NCBI GenBank assembly: GCA_963576785.1
Contig: OY756149.1
Span: forward strand, 434,001 to 498,000
Source of the DNA: Chlorophyllum brunneum
Taxonomy: Eukaryota; Basidiomycota; Agaricomycetes; Agaricales; Agaricaceae
Direction of reading: 5' to 3'
DNA: 64,000 nt
Shown here: positions 1 to 11,402 of the stretch, one piece after another
How positions within the stretch are numbered: position 1 is the stretch's first letter
Layout: each line of letters opens with the position of its first letter
Notes under the pieces: generated by a model
Told to the model about the DNA's origin: nothing
The model's database searches: none
What the model saw: the letters and a program-made list of their open reading frames with translations, nothing else
Position numbers and translations under genes: made by a program

Positions 1-169
1 ACAGCACGCGTTTCGAAGCCTGCACCGCACCACCGCTCCCGTTAATCTTACCTCGCTTCGCTGCTCCAAATCTAGCGTTGGCATTACCTTTCCTTCTTTT
101 CGTGCGCCATCGTGATCCCTAAATCAGTGATCCATTCACCACGCATGGGTTACATATATGAACTCATAT

Positions 170-2945
170 TTAAGACTTCTCTGCATCGTCACCTTCGATG
201 CCCAGCAGACGTTCTTTGATCTTTTGTGCTACTGCTGGCCCATGTACAGAAATATTTGCTAAATTGTGGCTTGAGGGGGTACGAAAAAAGTGGGACAAAA
301 GTGCGGACGTACGGCTGTGGAACCCAGGGAGGAATTCAATACCCTAATAATGATCGTGGGCTTGAGTATGTGAATTTGGTGAATGGAGTAAGACCTCGTA
401 CTTCATGATATGTACCCTTCTTGTATGTAATTAAAGTATCGTTCGATGCAATATAATGCTATAGCCCCTGTTCAGAACAATCAAACCGAGAAAAAAATCG
501 GGAAAATGTACTTTGTGGCCCACGTTCCGCGCCAGAATTTCATAGTCGAAATCATACGCTGAACCGTCCCCGGGGTAAGTTACACGGCAGGGCTGTAGAG
601 GAGGCATACGCACAGCCTGGGTATACAATCTCGATAACAGTTGATCGTTCCGAGGGCGGCATCCAGAGCTGGTGCTGTTCGAAGAGCCGATCGATCGCAA
701 GGTTAGTGTTGTTGTGGATAATACCGGTAGGTACCAGGAACAAATGGAACAGGTGGCAGGAGATATGGAAAAGAAGTCGAGTTATGGTATACCGCTTGGT
801 GGGTGAAGACCGAGATTAGAATTGGACCTCAGCTGAACGCCGGTTGATCCCAAGTGGATCCAGAATGCCAAGCACGAGCCGGTGTACGGTAGAAAAAGGG
901 GAGGGGAAGGAATGATAAATCACGAGCTTAAACTCACCGTTAGTCCATTGCCATGCACACCAACAATGATCTACAAATATGCGAGAACGTCAGCATCCCC
1001 ACTCATACTAATGCACTACTGCACCGTCATCATCACCAAGAGTAAGAAGCAAGAGTCAAAAAGACCTGAGAGTCTAAAACCGAGAACTCGAACCGAAGAG
1101 AGTGTGCGTAAAAAGTCAGTCCGATGAAAAGGAGTCATGGTCGTGGGTAACCACTGGTTGTAACGAACGAGTGTTACGGCGAAACATCCCCAGTTGTAAA
1201 CAATCTTGAGGTTATCACAGAGTAACTAAGCTCTTTTTCATTTCCAAGAACGCCGCATGTGCCAGCAGCAGATGCATGGGACGGGTTTGCGCCCCTGGGA
1301 ATTTCGTCGGGATTTCTATGTATCCAAAGTTCACTGCAGCAACTCCTGGACGTCGATGTTCCGAGACTCCAAACTCGCCAGACGAACGAAACATTAGAAG
1401 GATCAATAAAATAAAATAACTCACTGCGCTCCTAGCAACAAGTCTAACTTGTTCTCTCAAATCGGCATTCTCCATCCTGACGATCTGAACTTCACACACT
1501 CCTTCCTCTTCCAACGCCCGCAACGCATCAACCAGACTCCTATGACCTTCCTCGGTCAATCTCCGTCCAGTCCCTTGTCTATCGACGTACGTCACGACTG
1601 GCTTATCTGACTTATCCGAAGGTGGAGAGACGACAATACGGTTCGCCAGAGATTCAAATGTAGGAATATATCCAAGGAGGTTGAGGGTCAACACTTTGCG
1701 AAGAGGGGACCAGAAGCCTTCGTGTTCTGGGGAAGGAGAGACGGGGTTGAATAAAGCAACTTCGAGCTCTTGAGTACCTGAGATCATCTTGCCCCAACGA
1801 CCACCCCAAGGACTGTTGGTTTGAAGGAAGTTGGAGCGTGTCAGAACAGGAACAAAGACCAATCCGGATAGCTTACTGGCGATGAGCGGCTTCCCGATTC
1901 GTGATCAATGCTCTATCGAAGACGACCGTAGAATTAAGACGGATAAAATCTAACCATTGGTCCCTCTCTTCAATTGCTGCATGGGGGAATGCTGCTCGCA
2001 TGAAGGGACCAACTACGCGTGCTCTGTCTCGCCATTTTCCATCTGCCACGATCTAGTTACACGCAGTGAGTAGGACGTTCATGATTGTATGCTTGCTTAC
2101 GGGCAGTAGGAATCGTTTCGGAAATTCGAGTCTCTCTGGATGAAATGATCCGTCGTTGTCAAGCCCCACGCGCGAATATACTCGCCAGCCGCCAAGAATG
2201 ATTTCACCCCACCAGTGATAATAGTGCTTTTGAAGGTCGTTAAATGCTATGTCCACAAAAGGCGATTGCTTACTCCCATAAACTGAGGCACCCCATACAT
2301 GATCCAACTAAAGCCTTCCATCCGCACGGCAGAATCACCCAACATGGGTACAAGTTCGTCAGGAGTTATAAACTGAATATCCTATAATGCAGCATGAGTT
2401 TACGAAATAGGTTGTGCGTTGAACCAATGACATACCTCTTCGTGCGGATCCTTCTCCACTTGTCCCTCCTTCCAAGGTCTCGAAACGAGGTATTCCTTCT
2501 TCTCCAGGAATGCGCTCCGGTTATGCGTGACGATATAAAATATTCCATTGTGCACGACGAGATTATCCAGTACTGAGAACCCGTGAACAATTGCACCATT
2601 TGGGACGGTAGTTTCGAAAGAAGACGTGAGTTGTATGCTGGTCGTTTGATGTGATGAGTCTGGGTAGACAATGGGAGTTTCGGATGGAGGGGCGGTCTCG
2701 AGTACGGGCTCAATCTCATCATCGAACACGGTAGGTGGTTCACCTATGGGTAAAATACGAAATTCGTGCTCATCTTCCTGCATAGGTCCTGACCCGGAAA
2801 CAGACTTCAACTTGCGCGATCCCGCAAGTTTGAACCCATGGAATTCAGCGGGCAAGTCAACATCCAGGAAAAGTAAGCCCACGAAGCTAAGCGTGAGCAC
2901 TGAAACTAATGCCCCGAAAAAGATGAGGCGACGGATGGAACGCAT
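170..2945 (-). CDS. GT61 family glycosyltransferase, copy A
   Basis: Predicted type II Golgi membrane glycosyltransferase of family GT61 (DUF563); the sugar transferred cannot be told from sequence. I resolve 11 exons: 2945-2436, 2381-2274, 2226-2101, 2052-1877, 1812-1425, 970-938, 674-614, 558-512, 458-402, 343-313, 258-170, giving 541 codons with consistent phases. An N-terminal hydrophobic anchor (about residues 5-25) is followed by a Ser/Pro-rich stem. The family core is visible as FMGHYYHWWGEI, VTYVDRQGTGRRL, VGVHGNGLTHQLWMPP, YDFDYEILARNVGHK and the end motif VHGPAVAQKIKERL. The start is the ATG opening the hydrophobic anchor; an upstream in-frame ATG at 3005 would put 20 residues before it. 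It lies head to tail with a near copy (3217-5883). A TAG at 344-346 is a splice acceptor, not a lesion. Confidence 0.85.
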
Positions 2946-3216
2946 TGTCAGCGGCCTGGCATAAGGACAGTCGTGGACGAGCAATCTCAAACATCTTGAA
3001 AACAACTCGTGGGAATTCTCTGACTTTCTGCTATAATTTTTCTTTACTCATTCCATGTTTGTTGTATTTCGGTACCCCCGTCCTCCAGTAGTCGGCGAGG
3101 TGTACATAACCTGCGTGCCACCCTGAGCTCTGTCACAACGTCATTGGCGGAATAGATGCAATTGTCATTCACCATGCACGGGTACATACGCGACTTGGTG
3201 TAATATGAACCCATAA

Positions 3217-5883
3217 TTATGACTTCTCCGTATCATCACCTTCAATACCCAACAGACGTTCTTTAATCTTTTGTGCTACTGCCGGCCCATGCACATAAAT
3301 AGTTGCTACATTGTTGATTGAGTGATTACGAGGAAAGTGAAAAAGAAAAAACACAAATATACCGGTATGAAACCCAGGTAGGACTTGAATTCCCTGATAA
3401 TGACCACTGGGTTGAATATGTGGATTTGGTGAATGGAGTAAGACCGCGTACTTCATGATATGTACCCTTCTTGTATGTGATTAACGTATCATTCGATGCA
3501 ATATAATGCTATAGCCCCTGTTCAGAACAATCAAAACCGGACGAAAAAATCGGGATAATGTACTTTGTGGCCCACGTTCCGCGCTAACATCTCATAGTCG
3601 AAGTCATACGCTAAAAGCTCCCCGAGGTAAGTTACACGGCAGGGCTGTAGAGGAGGCATACGCACAGCCTGGGTATACAATCTCGATAACAGTTGATCGT
3701 TCCGAGGGCGGCATCCAGAGCTGGTGCTGTTCGAAGAGCCGATCGATCGCAAAGTTAGTGTTGCTGTGGGCATTCCGGTAGGTACCAGGAACAAATGGAA
3801 CAGGTGGCAAGAGGTATGGAAGAGAAGTCGGGTTGTGGTATACCGCTTGGTGGGTGAGGGCCGAGATTAGAACTGGACCTCAACTGAACGCCGGTTGATC
3901 CTAAGTGGATCCAAATGCCAAGCGCGAACCGGTGTAAGGTAGAAAAAGGGGAGGGGAAGGAATGATAAATCACGAGCTTAAACTCACCGTTAGTCCATTA
4001 CCATGCACACCAACGATGATCTACGAATATGCGAGAATATCAGCATCCCCACTCATACTAATGCACTACTGCATCACGAAGCATAAGAAGTAAGAGTCAA
4101 AAAGACCTGAGTCTAAAACCAAGAACTCGAACCGAAGAGTGTGTGTCAAAGTCAGTCCGATGAAAGGAGTCATGGTCGTGGGTAACCGCTGGTTGTAACG
4201 AACGAGTGTTACGGCGAAACATCCCCAGTTGTAAACAATCTTGAGGTTATCACAGAGCAACTAAGCTCTTTGTCTTTTTCATTTCCAACACCTCGGCATA
4301 TGCCAGCACCAGATAGGCCAGACAAACCGAACGTTAGAGGATCGAGGAAAATAACTCACCGCACTCCTAGCAGCAATTCTAACCTGTTCCCTCAACCCAA
4401 CATTCTCCATCCTAACTATCTGAACTTCACACACTCCTTCCTCTTCCAACGCCCGCAACGCATCAACCAGACTCTTATGACTTTCCTCGGTCAACCTCCG
4501 TCCAGTCCCTTGTCTATCGACGTACGTCACGACCGGCCTATCTGACTTATCCGAAGGTGGAGAGACGACAATACGATTCGACAGAGATTCGAATGTAGGA
4601 ATATATCCGAGGAGGTTGAGGGTCAACACTTTGCGAAGAGGGGACCAGAAGCCTTCGTATTCCGGGGAGGGAGACCCAGGACTGAATGAGGCAACTTCGA
4701 GTTCTTGAGTACCTGCGATCATCTTCCCCCAACGACCACCCCAACGACTGTTAAGTTGGAGTGTGTCAGAACAGTGGAAGAGACCAATCCGGATAGCTTA
4801 CTGGCGATGGGCGGCTTCACGATTCGTGATCAACGCTCTATCGAAGACGAAAGTAGAATTGAGGCGGATGAGGTCTAACCACTGGTCCCTCTCTTCAATT
4901 GCTGCATGGGGAAATGCTGCTCGCATAAGGGGACCAACTACGCGTGCTCTGTCTCGCCATTTTCCATCTGCCACGATCTAGTTACACGCAGTGAGTAGGA
5001 CGTCGATGGTTGTGGGTTTGCTTACGGGTAGTAGGAATCGTTTCGGAAATTCGAGTCTCTCTGGATGAAATGATCCGTCTTTGTCAAGCCCCACGCGCGA
5101 ATATACTCGCCAGCCGCCGAGAATGATTTCACCCCACCAGTGATAATAGTGCTTTTTAAAGTCGGTAAATGCTCTGTCCCCAATCAAAAGGGGATTACTT
5201 ACTCCCATAAACTGAGGTATGTCATACATGATCCAACTAAAGTCTTCCATCCGGATGGCAGAATCACCCAACATGGGTACAAGTTCATCAGGAGTTATAA
5301 ACTGAAGATCCTATTATCGTAGGGTGAGTTTAGAAAGTCTCAATAGCGTGTTGAATCAATGACATACCTCTTCGTTCGGTTCCCTCTCCACCTCTCCTGG
5401 CTTGTAAGGTCTAGCAATGAAGTATTCCTTCTTCTCCAGGAATGCACTCCGGTTATGCGTGACGATGTAGATTGTTCCATTGTGCACGACGAGGTTATCT
5501 AGTACTGAGAACCCGTGAATAGTTGCACCATTTGGAACGGTAGTTTCAAACGAAGACGTGAGTTGTATGCTGGTCGTTTGATGTGATGAACCTGAGTAGA
5601 CATTGGGAGTTTCGGATGGAGGTGCAGGGAGAGTCTCGAATATGGGCTCGATCTCATCATCGAACACGGTAGATGGTTCACCTATGGGTAAGATATGAAA
5701 TTCGCCCTTGGCTTCTTCCATAGATCCTGACCCAGAAACAGACTTCAGCTTGCGCAGTGCAGCAAGCTTGAATGCATGCAGTTCCGTGGGTAAGTCAAGG
5801 TCTAGGAAAAGTAAGCCGAGGAAGATCAGCGTGAGCACCGAAGCCAACACCCCGAAAACGATAAAGCGGCGGACGGAAAGCAT
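3217..5883 (-). CDS. GT61 family glycosyltransferase, copy B
   Basis: Tandem paralogue of copy A with the same 11-exon structure: 5883-5368, 5310-5203, 5151-5026, 4977-4802, 4747-4360, 4020-3988, 3726-3666, 3610-3564, 3508-3452, 3393-3363, 3305-3217, encoding 543 residues. The type II anchor (about residues 5-25), the HYYHWWGE block, the 33-nt micro-exon for IIVGVHGNGLT and the C-terminal IYVHGPAVAQKIKERL are all present. It differs from copy A by scattered substitutions and two extra codons in exon 1. An internal intron is 51 nt here and 47 nt in copy A; because the indel is intronic, both genes stay in frame. A retained-intron reading (MGVSNPLLIG...) is open in copy B but not in copy A, which favours splicing. 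Substrate unknown; Golgi location is inferred from the anchor. Confidence 0.86.
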
Positions 5884-6403
5884 TGTCACCGGCCTGGGAT
5901 CAGTAGGAGCAATATGTGGAGGAGGGGTTCAACGAAAAGGCTTTGAACAGCCGTGGCGCTGCATGACAGGAAGCGCTCTATGATGAATTCCACGCCGTCC
6001 CAGATGGTATCACCCCTCTAGAACCGCGATAAAGAGCTAACAATAGGTCTAGAATTATGCCCAAAGTGACAGAACTGTGATTCTGAGTAGGATTTCTGGC
6101 CGTAATCAGGTTCCGAAGTAGTCCCAGGAACGAATAATAGTTATCGGGGAGAAGAGTGGCCAAGATCACGTGGATACAAGGGTGAAGGGACTCCTGTCCG
6201 CCCAGGAGCGGCTTTGGGTCGAGAAAACGAGGGCCATGGCCGGGTCCATTTAATCGTCCGATTGCCGCATACCTGGCCGCTGTGTCTCCAAGAACCCGCA
6301 TGCACCACAACGCGAGCCGTCACGGTGTGACTGGCTCCAATTAAACAGTCACGCGCATTATTAACGTTGATTACTCTCCCACCCATTCGTCCATTAGACA
6401 ATC
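5884..6403. promoter_or_regulatory. Divergent intergenic region
   Basis: This 520 bp stretch separates the start of GT61 copy B (leftward) from the start of the next gene (rightward), so it should hold both promoters. I see no convincing gene, RNA or repeat in it. Short open frames on the minus strand (5978-6401) have no recognisable content. Confidence 0.4.
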
Positions 6404-7422
6404 ATGACTTCCAGTCCATCCACCCCAATATCTCGCTATCCTCTCCAACAGACATACAGACCTCTGAACTCCTCGCCCCTCGCATCTCCTTCACCTCGTT
6501 CCTCCCCCTCCTCGTCCACTTTCCGAAAACAAGGGCAAGTACCCGAGCGCAGGCGTTTACAATTCAGATCTCAGACGCCTACTACGTCTTCCGTCACCCG
6601 CAGTCCTACTTTTCCCTCTTCATCTACGCGTCGCGGTCATGTGCATTCATCGCGGACGCGGAATATATCGTCCCCTGGAAGTGCAAACACAATATTATCA
6701 CCCAGCTCTTCCTCGCGACACGTGACACATTCATCCTTCTTCAATCATCCAGAAGACCCACAGAAACAATTCTTGCGCGAACGACTGCAAGCAAAATGCT
6801 TTGACCGCGCACAGAAAGCAAGAGCGCGTGCTGTCAAGAAGCGGAGATATACAGGTTACAGCGACCGGAGTAGCGACGGTTTCGAGGTCGATGATGAAGG
6901 CGGAGGAGGTAATGGAATGGATTTTGACGATGAAGATGAGGAAGAGGGTGATGATGCGATTATGGGAGACGAAGTATGGTCCTCATCCGATGTCTCATTT
7001 CCTTGCTTTTCCTGACGAAGTTATCACATCACAGCTCTTTCGCCGGATTATGGCACAAACAACCCGGAAAATGGATCATTCCTACCGACTCTCCTACGCG
7101 CAAGAAGTTGGTTCCTCCTTTGATCCAGATATGGAGGACGTCGCAGAATGGGAACACCTCGTGCAAGGTACGCTTTTTCCATTCTACCCTCTCTCCTTCA
7201 TATACTGAATTCCCCCCAGGTAATTCACAACTACACCAAGACTTCTCACCCGCAGATCTAGATGATGAAGACCCTGAAGACTATGCCGAGGAATGCGCTC
7301 GGCAGGCTGCCTTGGACGAATGGGCCGATCTACCTGAAGAGGAACTCTTCCAATTACCAAGTGACCTCGATGAGATTCTCGAACAAAATCCAAAGCAAGT
7401 TGATAACATGGACGTTTCGTAA
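6404..7422 (+). CDS. Unrecognised Ser-rich, acidic protein
   Basis: Three exons, 6404-6973, 7035-7167 and 7220-7422, join in phase to a 301-residue protein. Donors are GTATGG and GTACGC, with acceptors CACAG and CCCAG. Residues 1-115 are Ser/Pro/Thr/Arg-rich and look disordered. A basic helix follows (about 120-150, QKQFLRERLQAKCFDRAQKA), then an acidic tract (about 165-190, rich in D, E and G). The C-terminal half, FRRIMAQTTRKMDHSYRLSY to ELFQLPSDLDEILEQ, looks helical and acidic and is probably the conserved part. No signal peptide or membrane segment is seen. I do not recognise the family; a nuclear protein is only a guess from composition. Confidence 0.7.
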
Positions 7423-8110
7423 TTATCGCGAATATATGACACCTACTTCCGAAATTTAATTTGATATTCTCTCCCTCGAACCACAATGGGGGGTATCCCT
7501 ATTCCAAAAAGCTCCAAAAGTCTTGGGTGATATATCTGCGTCAATTTGATGACTCGCGCGACGTTGATCCTCCAATTAATTAAAGCAGACTCTCTGGAAG
7601 TGAAGTTTTTCTTGACACAGATCCGAGCCAGGGTATCGGTACTCCCTCAAACCACCTACCATCCACTCAATAAATTTCTCAACGTGGATATCGAGACTTG
7701 GTCAACAGCCACTAATTGTTGACTTGCCATACAATTTCGAGAGTGACCGTCGGAGAGGAAGTTCGAGGGGACAAATTAATGGTAAGATGGGAACCGAAAC
7801 GCAGGTGGTAGACGCTACGGCTCACCTGAACAATCACAGACCTTACTGATAGCGTTGTACTCTGCACGGGTTGAATGAGTCGCGGTGGCACCAGCAACGA
7901 AGCGCGCTCAGGCTGGTGATTGAGGATGGCAGTGCAAAGACATGTATGTACTAGACAGCGGACCAGTGACATCTGCGACCTGATCTTCGCTGACCCGTTG
8001 AATCATCATGAGGTACAATCAGTCCACCAAAGTGCTGGGTATTTTCTATTTACACGGATTGAAATCGCATCGCTATTAGGTCCAGCCTTTAATGATACCA
8101 TCGGCTCTCT
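7423..8110. other. Convergent intergenic region, nothing recognised
   Basis: This 690 bp stretch lies between two convergent gene ends and should contain both 3' UTRs. Short open frames on either strand show no family resemblance. Confidence 0.4.
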
Positions 8111-9865
8111 TTAAACCTCAGGATCCCAACGAGTACCCCATGAATTACTCAACATCATACTCAAGTCTCCGCCCACAGTGGTCATTACACCATATCCCTC
8201 ATGCGATCCACCCCCATTGGTTGTTGATGCATCATAATCGGACCCAGCCTCAGATCCATTCTTGTGTAATTTCGGGTCGCGCAGATTAAACATCAAGCGA
8301 GATATCATCACAGACGACAACCTATTTTGGGGATGATTGGGGCGAAATGAGATGAGATGACAACTCGACATACACGTTTGTGAACATGGTTACGGATCCG
8401 CGGCTTAATGGCTGCGCAAGAGAGAGAAAATCTATCAATGTCGGGTCAGTATCCCCATAGGAAAGAACGCACACCACCGAGCTATAATACTTTTCAATCG
8501 ATGCAATGGTGAGGTTGGTGTGGAAAGCTAGACGTACGAGGAAAGATATGATATTTCCGATGTTCACGACAACCATTGCGCTTGAGGGAGAACAGGATCG
8601 TTACCATAGACCTATATGGACGTTTATACACATCCGTACTTACCCAAAATAAATCGTGCCTGTAACATTGTCAGAATGATTTGAAGTCAGATTAAGAGGG
8701 GTACGCACCATCCCGTACGAGCATTGTCAGTAATTTAATACCACTCCCCCGGGAAAGCGTTAATGACTTGTAGAGCGTCATTCCGAATATCAGAGCATCA
8801 AATACAAGTTCACCGGACCATGCTGCCGCCAAGTCTATTGACTGTGAGTCCTGCTTTCAAAATTCCTAGATCGCAAGGGACATACAACGAGCCCTAGGGT
8901 TGTCAGTATCAACAGTTGCTGCTGAGAAATGTGCACAACGTACTTTTCTGCAGCTAACGTAACCCCACAACCATATGGTATAGGCACCACAGCATGGTCC
9001 TCACTTTTGTCGCTAATGATGATCGCCCACTGCCCAGTGAAATCAGGCAAAGTCAATTCTCAGAGACTCGGGATGACCCACAGTTCCTAACCCAATAACG
9101 ACGAAAGCTATAGCGCTATAGAGTATCGCAATCCATTTCCTACGTCCATAGAGCGCATACGTGCGCATTACCATCGTACCTAGAAATGTCGGCGTCACAC
9201 ACACATGAATCAGAAGCTGTGCGAGAGGAGGAACGTACATGCTATTACGGATTGTATTACCAGCACCAGGAACTGGTGATACTTTCGGAGGCACCCGCAT
9301 CTGGTTATCCCAGTTGTCAGTGGAAGAGAGACGAACAAAGGTAAATTACACACAGCTAGAAGATCGCGGCCTCAATGTAAAAATCGGAAAGGTGGTATAA
9401 TGAACTTACGTGTTCTCTGAGTCCCTGCTCATCAAATCTCCAGAAGTATTCTACCATTACCGGGATGTGTCCGAGGAGGCCCAAGTAACGATTCAAGAAG
9501 AAGAATAGCGATACCCATGTGAAGCCACACATTCCGTTGTCACTGGTATCGTGTCCTCGACCATGATCGGCTTTGGAATCGCTAGTGTACTTGTAGAAGC
9601 TCGATTCGAAGGGTTTCCTTAGCCAAGTTGGCCAGAATCTTTCAACTTCGTAATGGAATGTGAGGATGTATTCGTACACCAGGAGGGCTGATTGTGATCT
9701 TAAGTGTGACCGCGGGGACAGAGGAAGGTAGGCGTACTGAAAGATATGACAGCTAGCGTCCAATTGATCTGTCTATCATTGCATCACGTCAGTTTCAGTT
9801 TGATAATGACAACGACCTAGACGCGGGTCCGTAGCAGAAAACATCGTCCACGGTGGACAAGACAT
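8111..9865 (-). CDS. DUF6533 domain multipass membrane protein
   Basis: Agaricomycete membrane protein with an N-terminal DUF6533 signature: SALLVYEYILTFHYEVERFW, then the exon-final FFLNRYLGLLGHIPVMVEYFW. Further exons follow in order: LRKYHQFLVLVIQSVIA spliced by GTACGT...CTAG to CTMVMRTYALYGRRKW; DLAAAWSGELVFDALIFGMTLYKS; a short TIYFG exon; then RGSVTMFTNV spliced to LSSVMISRLMFNLRDPK and a soluble tail ending at 8111. About seven hydrophobic segments are expected, as is usual for the family, whose biochemical role is unknown. The 5' end is uncertain: the first recognisable exon opens near 9745 and no ATG lies in it, so I extend to the nearest upstream ATG (9865), which may be wrong. A 7TM receptor role is sometimes suggested for such proteins but is not shown here. 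Confidence 0.7.
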
Positions 9866-11188
9866 GGAAGCACGAGGAACCACGTCACTGTTCCCTCCGT
9901 CTACAGTTCATGAGGAAAAAGGAAGGACTCACGACGACTCGTAGTCGGCGACCGTGATCTGCATAGATAGTATTCGTGCGGGATTTCGTCAAGTAAGGAA
10001 CGTTTGAACCCAAGCACGCAGTGCACTGGGACCTGACCGTTGTTCAGTCGAGAGTCGGGAAACCTAACTGAGGAAAGATGAGGGAGGCTGACCAGGAGTA
10101 TTAATATAGCGGTCAACTGGATCCATATACGTATGGGGCAACGAGGTGATGGATATGATTGGCATGTCATAGTTTGATACTTTGCAACCGAACCACAGAA
10201 GCTGTGACGGTTACAACCCTTTCCCCTCAACCCCCACCGCCCCCTAGCATCAGCGGTCAACCTGCGTTGTGGGCGCGTGTTATGCCATTGAAACCTTTCT
10301 TTTTAGATCGCATCAGCAACAGAAAGCCCCGCCCGCGTGTTGATCAGAGTGCTTGTTCAAAATACGTTAAATCTCACCTCGCCTCTGGCAAATGCAGTAC
10401 CATCCAGCCTTCTTGTTTTCCGAATACATAGTCTACATGCATCAGCTCTCAGGATCTAGAGACTACGCCAACAAACACCACCAGGTCCCGAGTCAACACT
10501 TACATAGATCCACAATCTGGCAAGGTAGGTTGGTCCCTTCGAGATTTGTTGAGTGGGTAGCAGGCGGTTTGAGCCAATAAACATACTCTCATTCGGATCA
10601 GGTTTGAAACCTGTTTTTCGAGAGTCTTTGCTAATTAAAATTATGTGGCACCAAAACGCATGTGGATGTTTGAGACTTTGGAACGGAGGTGGATGGTGAT
10701 TAGATTGGGGAGCCGCCAAATGGGATTTACGATGACGAGACATTTAGTTCATGTGAAGATGAGGATGAGGATGAAAGTGTTGATGTTGATCAGGTCGAGG
10801 CCAATGTGGATTTGGATGTTGTGATGGTATACAAAGCTGTATTGTGAACTGAAGAGAGGAGTAGATTGATGTAAACTCGACGAGGGAGTGTATCGTCAGG
10901 AGAGTCACCACAGATTCCTACAAACCGAACTGAATTCGGCTATGTGCAAGTCGTCCCTGAGCAGATATACTCCCCGTCTTTACCACCGGACGTCCTTTTT
11001 CTACATCGGCGCGTGAATACAATTGTCCAACATATCTACTCAGCTTCGACACACTCCTGGGCGCCTACAACGCGAGAGTTATTTGCGTAAGCTTCCATTT
11101 GCTGTGCGGTCGTCTTTCCACAGCTATGCCTGTCTCTGTCTTTTCAACCGTCCCCAGCTAACTGTCACATGCACTGAGTAGCTTTACC
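9866..11188. other. Intergenic region, nothing recognised
   Basis: This 1.3 kb stretch separates two divergent genes. Open frames at 10159-10431 (+) and 10456-10743 (-) have no recognisable content and no coherent splice partners. It presumably carries the promoters of the DUF6533 gene and of the NLR gene that begins at 11189. Confidence 0.35.
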
Positions 11189-11317
11189 ATGGGTAATTGC
11201 ACTTCCCGTCGACAGCGCCCTTCATTCCATCTCGGCCCCCAATTACCACTTCACACTGTACCAGGCGCCTTTACAGCTAATCCAAGACGGTCTTCCGATT
11301 GTCAACTGCGGGCTGCG
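11189..11317 (+). pseudogene. 5' fragment of a NACHT NLR gene, cut by a LINE
   Basis: The ATG lies in a good context (ACCATGG) and opens a frame beginning MGNCTSRRQ. The frame reaches AACTGCGGGCTGCG at 11304-11317, the left copy of the LINE target duplication. The same 14 bases reappear at 25391-25404, and the frame resumes there in the same phase, so 11189-11317 and 25405 onward were once one exon. MGNCTS fits an N-myristoylation signal (Gly2, Ser/Thr6) with an adjacent Cys4 that could be acylated; membrane attachment of the ancestral protein is an inference. Transcripts from this start would now run into transposon sequence. Confidence 0.7.
11304..11317. repeat. LINE target site duplication, left copy
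   Basis: AACTGCGGGCTGCG flanks the non-LTR element here and at 25391-25404. The first two A bases cannot be separated from the poly(A) tail on the right, so the true length is 12-14 bp. Confidence 0.85.
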
Positions 11318-11402
11318 CGTCCCTTCTTTGACTCTTACCACCATCATCGATTTGTTAAAAAGTCGATTACACGGTTGAGAGTACAAGTACTAGGATAATA
11401 TC

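Larger units (their letters stand above)
121..5905. repeat. Tandem segmental duplication of the GT61 gene
   Basis: Two head-to-tail units, roughly 121-2965 and 3150-5905, align over exons, introns and about 50 bp of 3' flank (a shared ATTCACCA...GGGT...TACAT block precedes both gene ends). Similarity fades within about 20 bp upstream of each ATG. This is a local duplication of one whole gene and not a retrocopy, because all ten introns are kept in both units. Confidence 0.8.

Noticed and set aside
344..346. In-frame looking TAG in the last exons of GT61 copy A, as if a nonsense mutation (copy B has CAG).
   Set aside because: The TAG ends an intron: both copies have an acceptor AG here, and the next exon reads G-I-(E/Q)-(F/V)-L-P-G-F-H in both.
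2227..2273. A 4-nt deletion in copy A relative to copy B next to HYYHWWGE, as if a frameshift.
   Set aside because: It falls in an intron (47 nt in A, 51 nt in B) with GTAAG donor and AAAAG acceptor; splicing joins FMG to HYYHWWGE in both.
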